This document shows, in pieces, positions 21,689-33,597 of a DNA stretch of 64,000 nt. The notes beneath the pieces are model-generated. The model saw only the letters and a list, made by a program, of their open reading frames with translations, searched no databases and was not told where the DNA came from. Position 1 is the stretch's first letter. Every line of letters starts with the position of its first letter. The stretch is from Fallopia convolvulus (lineage: Eukaryota; Streptophyta; Magnoliopsida; Caryophyllales; Polygonaceae). A program made the translations under genes and the position numbers. The DNA is taken from NCBI GenBank assembly GCA_964016875.1, contig OZ024719.1:70813224-70877223 (forward strand). The letters are read 5' to 3'.

Positions 21689-23787
21689 GGATGAAGATTG
21701 AGAGTCTGAGAGAGAAAGAGAAAGAGTGATTGATGCGAGTGAGAGCTGTGATTTTCACTCAAACTTGTTTCTTTGTTTGTGGGTTATCCTGCGCACTCGT
21801 GAGAGGTGGAGAGTTGACTTTTGATGGCAGAGAAGAATAGTGGGGATCAGTGCTTGCTGGTAACGAGGTCAAATGAGCTAACACCCGAATGAGAATGGAG
21901 GCCCCACGTGGGGAAAGTGATAAAATGGAGGGTTGACTTATGGAACACTCCACTTGATAATGGGGGAAATCTCTGCAACATGACATTAGTTAATTAGTGC
22001 GCCCTTTTTCAAGCTTTCCAATCCACTTTTCAGTTTTTTTTGGTGGTGAAAAAAGTGGATGGGATGATGATAGCCCATCAAACCTAATTGCCGATCTTAA
22101 ACTTTAACTCGATTTAAAAAGTTTTGATTCCTCGCTAGTCTAAAGCCATGTTTGTCAATGTAGCGGTAGTGAATAGTTATAACTTTAGTAATGGTTGTAG
22201 CGGTTAACATGTGGGTTGAAAAACGGTCTAATAAAAATAAAACGCTAACGTATGTTTGGTTGATGTAGCGTTTGAACCTTTAACCTATACTTATAAAATG
22301 ATGAAATAGGATATATAGTATGATTTATTAAAGAAGGCATAATTTTTCTTTTTTTGTTGAGGGTAGTCTAGGTAGATATGAGAAAAAAAATCCAAAACGC
22401 CACTTTAAATCCAAAAAATCTCTTTAGAGTAGTAGTAAGAAAAAACAGGCTTCTAAATGTTGGAAATAGCTCTATCGTTAATATATCAAACACCGCAATA
22501 GCGTTAAAAATAGAATTTTTAAAAGTTGAATGCTATCTTTTTGGGGCTTACAAACAGGGCCTAACTTTATTGATAATAATATCCGTGATCACTAAATTAC
22601 TGAGGGTCTCCTATCAGATTAAGTGTAATTATTCGGTGAGAATCTCAACACCAATGTCTCTCTTTACATTCTTTGGGCAAAATATAACTCTAATCGGATT
22701 AAAAAAAAGTATCAAAAAAAGAGAGTATGTTTTTTAGAATTAAAGCTTATGATTTGTGTTTTTATTTTTAAAATGAATTTAAAGTCACACATTAATTAAT
22801 GTGAATTAGAAAATTTTAGCTAGAACTAACTACTTTTGAACTTAATGCTATAATTACAAGTACCGGAACTACCTAAATTCACAGCTTTAGTGGCGAATGG
22901 CGATACAACTCCCCCACCTAAACTGATGTTGCTATTGATGCCATGACAAGAAATTTGTTCGACCCCATCACTGAAAAGTCAAGAGGGTGTTTAATTCTTG
23001 GTCCACCAAAACTTACTGATCGATCGGTTGCATTTGTCTGATTTTGAACTGTTTGAATAGTGCATTATAATGTAGATTTTTGCGTAGATTTTTGCTTTAT
23101 AATACACGATTCAAACAAGACCGTGATCTTAGATGTCATAATTTCATTTTATTTTCTAAATTATTTTTGTGGAGCAATTTATTTTTCAAATATTATGATA
23201 ACTGCATATAACTTTTTAACCAATCAAATTAACTCTAAATAGTAGTAGTAGTAGTTATTATATTGGCCTAACATACCAAAAACATTGTATTGTTTTTGAT
23301 AATTTTCAAATAAACAAAATCATTTTCAACCCAATGAGTATTAGTGGGCCAACCAACCCAATCAACCTGGCTAAAATAACCCAATCAACCAAACTGGCCC
23401 ATGACCCGTAACCTGAAATTATTCAACCCATATCTAATCGTTCTCACTTTTGTGCAGCCAGATAGATATAAGTGTATTCAATGGCACAATGATCATAAAT
23501 GCAATAGTCACACACATTGATCACAAAAGTATTGGACAACAGTGAGAACATCTCACGAGACATTATTCTTGTGCACAATTGGCTTGAAACAGATTCAATT
23601 ATCACAAATCTAAACGGTAAAATGTTGATATAATACTGCTAAGAAAATACCCAACCTTTGCAAAACTCTACACTCTTGACAGTTAATTTTTGTTGTGAGG
23701 ATAACAGCAAGTAGATAAAATTTATGACAATCCATCAAGCATCCTGAAGCATTGGTGAAAGGCGAATGAGATAAACTAACCAAACCT
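21689..23787. other. Intergenic between NUDT25-like and SEC12-like genes
   Basis: Besides the MITE listed separately, there is a weak inverted repeat around 23040-23115 related to the Tourist-like elements of the H15 genes. A 119-codon frame at 22378-22737 lies mostly inside the MITE and is not gene-like. Confidence 0.5.
22142..22560. mobile_element. Harbinger-like MITE (tentative)
   Basis: The left end AGCCATGTTTGTCAA and the right end TTACAAACAGGGCC are imperfect inverted repeats, and TAA occurs at both outer edges. The interior is AT-rich and non-coding. Confidence 0.4.
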
Positions 23788-26700
23788 CTACGAAATGGGA
23801 AGTATATCTCGGGTCTTCAGCAAGTAGTAGATGATGAATGCAATAAACACCGTCAATATAGGGAGCCAGTAGTAGTTGAACCCTGCAATAACCCCCACAA
23901 AAGATTATTAGCAGTCTACTAAAAAGTGAGACCCCGTTGCCGGAGATTAATGATTTGGAGGACTGAACCAGATATATCATATATGCTCATGAATAGGGGA
24001 CAGGAATAAAACTGAATTTTCTTAAAGCTTCCATGTAGTTATTTTCAACAGTATTGTAAGAAACAGATGCAATATAATTGATAAGCGCAAAAGAAATGGC
24101 AAATCAAACATAGTTTTAAATCTGCACCCAACACTAATCTATATCCAATTTCCCTTTTTTGTTTCTCTTTCACCCTAAGGAACTTCCTTGGTAAACCATA
24201 ATCACATCCCTCTTCATTCTCGTTATGTCAGTTATACAACAACAACAACAACATCTACCAAGGTGGAAGCCGATACGAGGCACGGGATCTGGGGGGTCGA
24301 GATGTACACACCCTTACCCCGACTCGAAGTCGGGAGGGTATCTAAGGTGGGCCCAAAGCAAAAGGAAAGAGATGAAAATGGTAGGAAAAACAACAGGGAG
24401 AAAAAAAACTAGAGGAGAGGAAAAGTACTCTTAGAAAAAAACCAGATAACTAAAAACTAGAACAGAGAATCTCGTTATGTCAGTTATAAGGATTTTTAAT
24501 TTTTAGAGCTGAAAAGTAAGAATTTGACAGCCAATAATAGTAGATGGAAATCTGGCTTTATTTGAAACATTTGATTAGAGCGTTTTACTAAACTTATCAG
24601 TAGAAGCATTGCGTCAAAAACCTCACTGGGTTTAAATTACTCTACATGCCATGTTTTAAAAGCAAAAGAGCAACAGACCTTCTTCCTTCATCTCCTCGAT
24701 AATCGTTACTCTTACACTTGAATCCAGGGATGCTGAGATCAATGCTCTAAAGCCAAATTCACACATGTAAGTAGAAATTCCAAAAATTCTGCATAAATGA
24801 ATAGTGTGAAAAAATTGTGGATGTAAAATACCTTGAATCACTTGAGAATGCCAGTGTTGTTACAAGGCCAAGATGTGCCTTCTTTATTATTGGCATGTGA
24901 ATTTGCATCTTAGCTGGATTGATGACCATAATGTCCCCCTGAATCGTTCCTCTGCAAAAAATCAGTAGAACGGCAACACAGCTGAGAAACTACATACCCA
25001 ATACATTAATGTATATAAAAGAGCAGTAACTGAACATATAATAGCTACTAGTATGAATCAACACAACAGATTTAGCACGATGAACAGATAAAAATTATTT
25101 TAGAATGGGATAAAATCACTTCCACTCTTGACTGAAAACAAAGATCAGTTCTACTACAAGAAAACAAATTGAAGTAATTGGATTCTTAATGAACCAGTGA
25201 GAGGAAACATCAGATTTCAGGAGTAAGGATGCTACATTAAGATCCTTCCAAATCCATTTTTCCCAGTCAATCATAAACACAAGACTACCAATCCATCTTA
25301 GCTCACCTCAGCCTAAGTCACATGTAAGGCCATTGCTAATATGACTATTAACTGTAATTATGTCCATAAGATATGAAACATAAACAGCATACATATTGCA
25401 CTTCATTACGGATAAAAAAGCACAGCAATAGCAATTACATTGCAAGAAGCTTTCCATCATTTGAAACATTGAAGGCTGAAATAGGGTCACGAACAATCTG
25501 TGTTGAGCGTATCCTTCTCCAAGTGGTGGCATTCCATTGCACAATACTTCCACCTTTACCTGCATGGATAAAGTAAAGCTGAGTTAATAAAAGAACCTTA
25601 TAGATAAAATGTAACATACATTGTAGTGACATGTCTTATTAAGCAATTTCCAATGATAAACATACCATGCATGGTCGTAGTATACAAGACTTGACTTCCA
25701 TCACTCTTTTGAGAAAAGTTGCAATGCCCAAACACTTCATCCTGGATTCAGTCAATTTTAATTCAGTTCCACATAAGGGATTCTAATTCAGGAAGATTTT
25801 GGAGAATGAACATACAAAACAAAATTGGACATAGACAAAGAAGTCTTCTTACATTTTCCTTGGGTAGAGATGTTACAACTCCTGGTGAATCCACATGCCA
25901 AACTCTACAAGGGCCACCACTTCCCACAGAAACCAAACACTTTCCGTCTTCACTGCATAAAAAATTGCATCTAACATGAGGGGAGAAAATCCCAGAGAAA
26001 ATGGAAAAGATAAAGAGTGATCTTTTCTAGTGAACCTGAAATCCAAATCCTTCACTGAAGAATGGGCCCGCTCATCACTGAGAACCAATTCCATGCCAGG
26101 CCACTTGAATACCCTTAAATAGCCATCCTGTACTGCATAAAAAAATCAACATCATATCATATTCATTGAAATTACCTGAAACCTAGAACAAAAGAATAAG
26201 ATACTTCACCATTTGGGATCAAACCAATTCTGTTGTCTATTCTTAGAGAAGATATAGATGCAAGCAAGTACTCTGACAATTCTGCATTATGAATTTAGAT
26301 TATAACAGCTCGCTACCTCAGAGCTCTCAAGTACATTTGTTCCTTAACTTCAGGAATCTAGTCCAGCGTACTATTCTAATTGACCCATAGTTTGAGTGGA
26401 AGTGTTAAGTTTTATCGACAGTCACATTTGACTCGGACTTTGGATGATTGTGTTATACAGCATCTATAATTACCATCATTGAAACCACTCAATGATTCAA
26501 GCGTGTGTGTGTTCAGGTGAGGAGGAGATATAATGCAGCAAATGCTTGACATTCTAGGAGCATGATTTACAATTAACAAATGATCCCTACCTCAGCACCA
26601 ACAGCAAGCAAAGATCCATCCTTATTAAATGTAAGTGCTAGTTGTTGTCCCACATCTTCCAACTGCTCAAGTTCCTTCTCAGATGGTACTATACCAAGCA

Positions 26701-28316
26701 TGTGATCCCTGTTATTTGTGGTTTTGTCCCATTCAAACCATCTGCATACAAAGCATAACTTCTGAGCAACAGATGGCATGTTTAATATCCAATTAGTCAA
26801 GATTGGAGTCCTGCCTCATTTAGCAGTGTTATACAAGTTCAAGCACGGACTCCAACTGAGAAACCTTGTTCTAGGAATTCAAGCATTAAGAACTTAAAAG
26901 TTTATCTATTTAAATTGAGTTAAAAATTAGATAAGATCTTTCCAAGAATTAAGACTAATGATAGCAGAAACTTTGACACAAGTAGAAAAGTAAGAACTTT
27001 ATGCCAACCCACTCCATAAATCCTAATTGTTTTTCTAACGAATTAGAAATTGTTTTGTTCATAGAGAAGTGAGTCAACAAACATACCTGCAACTCTTAGG
27101 GAATGAACAAATAATTCCTTCCCCTCCAGGATGAACCGCCATCCTATAAGGCAAATCAGCACCAGTTGCAAGCCTCATAACCTAGGATACATCAATGAAA
27201 ACAACTTTTTCAAATGATTTTTCATGCCATGGCATAATAGACAGCTAACCCATCTGAGATAAAATCATACTGAGCGTAACAACTATAAGGTAGTTGCTGA
27301 GGTAACATTTCTAACAAACTAGCATTCAGCAAGTGTCAAGCATAAACAAAATATGATATGGGTATATCCATTAAGAGTTGATTCCAATGCTCTAGCTCTT
27401 TCCCTATCTCAGATACATGTGAAGACAAAAGGCTAAGGCAGCTTGGTTTCCTTTTATTTATTTTTGGTCGAAAGGCAGCTTGGTTTCTAGATAGAAGGGA
27501 TCTGTCCTTACTCCTTAGGGAATAACAAAACTATCTTGACTATAACCTTATTTCCCATAGCATAAGGAACTTAAAAAGTAGATAAGCACATAGAAATCAT
27601 CATTATGAAGATAAAACCATAGAAATCACCATTCTGTCTCATCAAGCCTTTTCCTAATCATCCACATATTTTACAATTGAATAAATTGATTTACCATAGG
27701 ACAAATAAAGAGCTTCAACCATGCAAGTACATCACAAAATTAGCATACATCTCAATGGAGGTTTACAAAACAAATAGACTTATCAGTTAAATGAAATTTC
27801 ACTCGAGTAGAAGATACACCAACATTATTATGTGCCCCAACCCCAACACCCACAAACAGCACATTCAAACCAACTACTCAATTAAAATCAAATTCCCCAA
27901 GCATACAACCACTCGTGTTAGAAATTGTAATACACATAGGAAAGCAAGGGCACGTGTAGTGAGCTACTATTATTCCAATTGTAAGAGAACCAGTAATATG
28001 AATCCAATCAATTTCAATGAGAAATAATCCAAATAAACAAAGGAGGGATAGTTACGGGTTGATCCGAGATAGAATAGGCAGCGTAATCAAAGTGAGCTAG
28101 CAATAGTGCGTTCGGAATCCCACTGCGGCCTTCTCCGCCGCCACCGGCGAAGACTATGTAGCTTTGAGCATCGGATTCCGCCGGCGAAGGGGAATCTCCA
28201 TCGTCGGAGGGTTTCTTGTCGTCGGAGCCAGATCTGAAGACTCCGCATGGGACCCAGGAGGATCCATAGATGGGAACGCCGTACTTCTGAGAGTTTGGAG
28301 GATCAGGAGACACCAT
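23788..28316 (-). CDS. SEC12-like WD40 membrane protein (SAR1 exchange-factor family)
   Basis: Ten exons join to 392 residues: 28056-28316, 27087-27181, 26591-26741, 26036-26127, 25853-25952, 25666-25741, 25439-25559, 24832-24951, 24679-24746, 23788-23882. The N-terminus has YGVPIYGSSWVP and the glycine-rich GGGGEGRSGIPN strand typical of SEC12 relatives. WD40-type strands follow, such as LALTFNKDGSLLAVG and LAFSSDSR. Exon 10 encodes a hydrophobic helix (about residues 363-383) near the C-terminus that would anchor the protein in the ER membrane with the propeller in the cytosol. SEC12 proteins activate the GTPase SAR1 to start COPII coats; whether this branch keeps that activity is not shown. 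The start at 28316 is preferred over an in-frame ATG at 28373 because homologues begin close to the YGVP segment. Confidence 0.9.
24235..24420. repeat. Dispersed repeat relative 3 in SEC12-like intron 9
   Basis: Starts with a CAA microsatellite (24238-24254). The segment with GGGATCTGGGGGGTCGAG resembles the G-rich head of the repeats at 2594 and 11215. The remainder differs, so it is at best a distant or partial family member. Confidence 0.45.
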
Positions 28317-28373
28317 CGGATCTTCTTCTCTTTCTCTCTGTGTTTCAGGCTCTCTCAGATCTGTAGGGCACAC

Positions 28374-29195
28374 GAAATTTCTTCAAGCAAAAATACACGA
28401 TCTGTATGGCACGCGATACGTTAGGGTCCTTAGGGATCGTGTTATGCATCAAAAGCCCTTGTTATATAATTTTCGATCTATATAAATTTCGATCTATAAG
28501 TAGATTTTTTTCTACATTAATTTATACATATTTTTTTTATAAAACTTGATCTATATACTAATGATTTTTATATTAATTTTATATATAATAATTATTTTTA
28601 TTTTTTAACAAGACTTAAAATTCAAGTAAAAAATATATAATTTTTTATCTATATGATGATATTTTATAATATAATAAATTATTTATAAAATGAATGATAT
28701 ATTTTAGAAAACATCGATATCTCTATCGTAATCATCAATATATATCTATTTATCTATTATCTATCTATCATCATATTATCATAAGTATAACCTAAAACGA
28801 ATGTTAAAAAAATTACTAAATAATACATGTCACTTTTAGATTGGACCACACCATCTTTTTTAAAAAATAATTTTTTATTTTTTATATGATAAATTCTTAT
28901 TCATGTTTTTAAAATATAAGATAAAAAATCTCATTATTAAATAATCTTTTATTTTTGAATATGATAGATAGCAATAACATTTCACATGTGCACATAGTTC
29001 AACGATTGAGCTTGCCCATGTGCAAGAGGTCTTAGGTTCTAAACTAGTCCAATACCATATCAAAAAAAAGATAGCAAGATCATTAAGATATTTTTGATGC
29101 TATCATATAAATTCTAGAATATTTATTTTATTTTTAGATAGAATCATTTTTTAACTAATATATTTTAATTAAGTAGTTATCTTTGTAACCGCATA
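28374..29195. other. AT-rich intergenic region upstream of SEC12-like
   Basis: SEC12-like promoter side followed by AT-rich sequence with simple ATCTAT motifs. A tRNA-like SINE fragment lies at about 28990-29055 (TAGTTCAACGATTGAGC and AGGTTCTAAACTAG). No gene seen. Confidence 0.5.
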
Positions 29196-30211
29196 TCTAT
29201 AACTATATATTAAAACTGTTCCTTTTTGAGCCACTAGAACGATTCTGGCCCCACCACATATTTAAAAAACCTTATTTTTCATTCTTATTATTTTTTTTAT
29301 TTCTATCTTATTCCAATAATCTTTATGACCCGTACACTTAAAAAATATTGTTCCAATAATATTGTTTCTCAAAATCGGTTATCTATCTACTATCTATCTT
29401 ATATAGATAATGTCTCTTATTTTTTTTTTTAGTAAAAATCTATCAAAATCTTATAAGATAGGAAAATCTATCTATAACTATATGTTAAACCTATACCTTT
29501 TCGAGTCACAACGTAAATTCGGGCCCCACCATAAATTTAAAAATTAACTTTTATTTATATTGATTTAGTTTTTTCATTGACATTCTTTTCTATCTATTTA
29601 TATGAAGAAAAAATTAATTCGAAATTTAATTAAAAACTAACAAAAAATATTCTATCTTTATCTTTTTATCTAATTATGTAAAAGATTTATCTTAAATCAA
29701 ATTATGATAAATAATTTCAATATCTAGATAATTAGTTGCCTAAATTTTGAGCCACCAAGTTAATTTTGGCCACACCTTACATTTAAAATTAATTTTTATT
29801 TATATTAATTAAGTCTATCTCATTAAAAAAATTCTATCTATTTATGTGAAAATTAATTTTTAAAGTCAAAATTTAATTAAAAACAAAAATGATTATATCT
29901 TTATCTTTTTATCTATTTATGTAAAAAAATTATCTTAAATCAAGCTTTGATTAAAAAAATTAATATCTAGATAATTAATTACCTAAATTGAATTTGAAAA
30001 AAATTATATTATATTTTTCTTAATTTTCTTATTAATATATCATTCTTAACATTAAATTTAATCATTTATATTGATTAAAAAAATTATACATTTTACGAGT
30101 AATAAATCACTAATATTAAATTTTATATTTATTTTTATTTATTAATATTCTATTTATAATGTATATAAGATACTGAATCGTAGTCGTACATGGTACGACG
30201 GGTACAACTAG
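29196..30211 (+). mobile_element. Non-autonomous Helitron
   Basis: Starts TCTATAACTATATATTAAA after an A and ends CTAG before a T. A perfect 7-bp hairpin (GTCGTAC at 30183-30189, GTACGAC at 30193-30199) lies 8 nt before the CTAG. These are the defining Helitron termini. A second 5'-like terminus is found at 29471 (TCTATAACTATATGTTAAA). The sequence GAG(C/T)CAC followed by GGCC..ACC recurs at about 29228, 29503 and 29749, giving an internal tandem structure of about 245-275 bp units. No Rep/helicase coding is present. Confidence 0.8.
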
Positions 30212-30540
30212 TTACTAGGAATCTCCCTGTCAATTTGGTTATTATAATCCAATCATTTGTTACCTTATATGTCTTATTTTTTTACGCAGATCAAAATAAA
30301 AAATTATATTTAAATAAAAAATTATATTATAAATTTTTTTAAAATTAAGAGAATGATTTCCATTCTATATAATATAATTTTTAAGCTAAAGCGTTTCACA
30401 CTTTTTTATTATAACTTTTTAATTAATTTAATAGTTATGTAAATAATTACAACACAAATATAAATAAAAAAATTTGCCCTCCTCTTTAAATCCATCGTCC
30501 TTGAGTGAGTCCTTGGCTCCTTGCATCTAAAATTAAAATA

Positions 30541-30622
30541 CGTGAGCGGCAGGATTCGAACCTGCGCGGGCAAAGCCCACATGATTTCTAGTCATGCCCG
30601 ATAACCACTCCGGCACGCCCAC
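30541..30622 (-). tRNA. tRNA-Ser (anticodon AGA)
   Basis: 82 nt. Acceptor arm GTGGGCG pairs with CGCTCAC allowing one G-T; the anticodon stem CATGA/TCATG encloses CTAGAAA, anticodon AGA. A class II variable arm (GGGCTTTGCCC) and T arm GCAGGTTCGAATCCTGC are complete. Pol III boxes are internal and the CCA is not encoded, as in eukaryotic nuclear genes. Confidence 0.97.
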
Positions 30623-31236
30623 CTTTTATTCTTTATTCGATGCTTTAACATAATGAATAGATTTACTTACAGCATGATTTCTAGTATTTTCTTTTTTGGT
30701 AGAAATTGCTGTGTATATTTAATAATAATAATAAATCCAAGCAATTGAGGTAACATTTTTAAAAAAATTCTTGCTGTGCCCCCATCTGTTATGCAGTTGT
30801 TAATGTGTTGTAAAGCCTAATTTCTGTTCTTAGAAATCTGTTTTTTTAATGTGTCAGCCTTTTCAAAATATTTGTTTTCCTTCATATATTAAATTAATTT
30901 AAGCTCTTATTCCGCCTTTGTTGAATTAATGCCAACAGAGTAACAGTTACTTATACTTCATCATCTATTCAAGTACTATGATAAAAAAAAAAAATTGATA
31001 GGCCAAAAAAATGATTATCAGCAATGATAGACATTAATTAGCTACTGATGCATACACACATGTAGTCCTCCTCTATGATGTAGACCAACTAACTAAATAA
31101 CTAACTAGCTAACATCATAATACTAGCCTCCTCCTCCTCATCATTACAAATCCCTGCATCATTTCCTGTTACACTGACCACCTTCTTCCATCTCAACACT
31201 TGCTCATTATTCAAAACACAAACATACCCATGTCTT
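30623..31236. other. Intergenic between tRNA-Ser and the WOX gene
   Basis: AT-rich sequence; includes the probable 3' UTR of the WOX gene on the minus strand. No gene seen. Confidence 0.5.
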
Positions 31237-32498
31237 CTACAAGAACTCATAAAACTGGACTCGATCCTCGCTCGCCTTCTCATCACAACGAACCGGGAAA
31301 AGCTCCAGCGTCTTCTCAGGACGCTGTCGTTCGCTAATCTTGGCTTCTTGTTCATCTTTTTGCCAATTAATGCAAGAGTAGTAATGATCCTCATTACTAC
31401 TACTAGTACTATTGTGGGATGTGAACAGATTTGAGTCCATGGTGACATGTGAATGTCTAGAAGGAGAAATTCCATTGTTATTGTTGCTGTTGTTGTTTTC
31501 TTTCACTGATGAGATTTGCTTTATTTCTCTGTCAATTAGCAGTTGTATCCACCCATCCCTTTCACTTTCTGCTCTGTCTGTTGTTCTTGCTATTATAACA
31601 CCCTCCTGGACAAAAAATTCCACCATTTTTAGCATATATGAAGCATTTAATTCTGCACATTGCCCTATAACATTCTGCACATAATTTAAGGTCCCAACAA
31701 AAGGAGAATGTATAGGTATTAGCTAGCTCATGTAAATAAAAATAAGAAAACAGAATGTATTGTTTTTCTCCAATATGCAAAAGGGCTTCTTCACTTTCTT
31801 GTTATTGTTATCCATTAATGGACAAAATTTCAACCATTCAAATTACCTGCAAGGCTGCATAATTCGTTGGCCAGCTCTTATTCTGCACAGCTTGAATATC
31901 TAGATACAAAGACAAAAACATTAACCAAAACATAGAAATTTTTTAAACTAACCTAAGATTATTTAATTGAATAATTCATTACCTTTTGGTGGTTTTCCAT
32001 CAAAGCTTCTAAAGACATGATCTTGAATGGTGTGTTTGGAGGAGTGATCAGATAACAGAACCGATGATGTCATCGAAAGCCGACGTCGAATCCTCTGTCT
32101 TTCCCTTGCCTTATGATTCTGGAACCAGTAGAACACATTCTTCCCTTCAATCTTCCCAAAACGACGTAGTTGCGCGGTTATCTGCTGGATTTGGTACGTG
32201 GAAGGCGTCCGAATCCCGCGCTTGTAGAACTCCTCCAGCGCCCGGAGCTGCTCCGGCGTCGGACACCACCTTGAGCTGGCGTACGTCTGGGCGACGACAC
32301 AATCCGAAGACCTCCTCTCCACCATTCCCATGGACCCTCTTTCTGCAAGCTCAATCAGTTAAATTTATAATCAGTAAATGCACACACATTATCAAGATTA
32401 GTAAATTTAAATGTTTATTTACCAGAGCAGAGATTGAAGAGAGGATGGTGATGATGATGGTGCTTGAGGCTTTCTGAGGCTGGTTGAAGCTTCCACAT
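31237..32498 (-). CDS. WOX1: WUSCHEL-related homeobox protein, WOX1-like (WUS clade)
   Basis: Four exons (32423-32498, 31983-32342, 31847-31890, 31237-31674) join in frame to 305 residues. The homeodomain (about 49-112) has the WUS-clade features RWCPTPEQL, GKIEGKNVFYWFQNHKARERQ and the extra loop residues of WOX proteins. A 44-bp exon encodes AVQNKSWPTNYAALQ, like the conserved block of WOX1 proteins, and exon 4 holds DGWIQ and a WUS box TLELFPVR, a TOPLESS-interaction type repressor motif. The C-terminus stops at FYEFL, where WOX1 and WOX6 proteins normally continue a few residues. A His run lies at 13-18. WOX1 genes direct leaf blade and lateral organ margin growth as nuclear regulators. 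Assignment to WOX1 rather than WOX6 is by recall. Confidence 0.88.
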
Positions 32499-33597
32499 GC
32501 TATGATTCCGTTAGTGTGTGTTTGGTGGAAAAGGGTTTTGGAGAAAGGGAATGTAAAAGGAGATAAGAAATCAAATGATATGGAAATAATAAGGTGAGAT
32601 AGAAGAGGCTTATAAAGAAGTTAAAAAAGAGGTGGGATTTCGAGAAGATGGGTTTAAAAGGGACGTTTCAATGGAAGAGAGTAGTCAATTGCAGCTACAC
32701 GCTTGTTTATTAATTGCCGGGGCTGTCTTCTGCTTCCTCTTTCTTGTCTTGTTACTTTCATTCTTCTCCTCCATCCAATTTGCACCTCCTGTTTAATTTC
32801 TCTCTTTAATTTCTTAATACAACAAGGGTTTATTTGAAATGTATAGTTATGTCTGTGTTACTGTGTAACATTATAAATGATATATGAGCAGGGTGAATTT
32901 AAGGAATTGCTGTAATTGGAAGTATGAATTAAGAGGAGGGTGAATGTCAATTTGTCACGTGGAGGGCTTTGGAATTGGAATTTCAACTAACATTATTATC
33001 ACTTTCAAGCAATAGTACCAATACAGGGGCTAGCTGGATGAGGGCATTCAAGCCTGACAATGGACAGCAATTTTTCATCCGTAATGCTAACATCGAAGGT
33101 AAAAATGGGGGTGCTTTCCAGAAAGTAAAAACAATGCACATAAAAAGGCAAGGCTTTGAAAAAAGTCTTGATCTTTTTTGCAACAGTTGTTTAGATTTAC
33201 TTTTATTCAGACAAGGTTGCTTTTTTAAGGGAATGTGGGATCAGATTTTAGTTCCAAATTATGCTTTCAGATTGTTAAGGGCTTTAGGCAATGTCAACCC
33301 AATTCAGACCATTTTGTAACTCTGTATTTAATCATCTGTTTTGAATTTAGGGTATAGTATAGGCTCAAGACATTTTTACAGTAGCTCAGCAAATTCATTG
33401 TGTCAAAACATACCTCCTTTTTACAGTGTTGCTTAAGCCTAAGGCAATGATAGTTGCCTATTAACCTAGAGTAACTAATGTACTGGAGATTTTTACAATC
33501 TGTCTGCCTCCTTCACAGATGAAGGTAAAATCGACGAATTAGGTGTAACTCTATCTAAGCTTAGTTTCAAGTGGTATTGATTTTCAGGAAATTTGTA
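32499..33597. other. WOX1-like upstream region and 3' side of the CREST-like gene
   Basis: Contains the promoter of the WOX gene. A 116-codon frame at 32969-33319 has no family signal. No other gene seen. Confidence 0.5.

Noticed and set aside
22378..22737. 119-codon plus-strand frame
   Set aside because: Lies mostly within a MITE-like repeat; AT-rich with no domain or conserved neighbour.
28314..28373. Upstream in-frame ATG (28373) of the SEC12-like gene
   Set aside because: It adds a charged stretch not expected in the family; the start at 28316 fits better.
32064..32477. 137-codon plus-strand frame
   Set aside because: Antisense shadow of the WOX homeobox exon.
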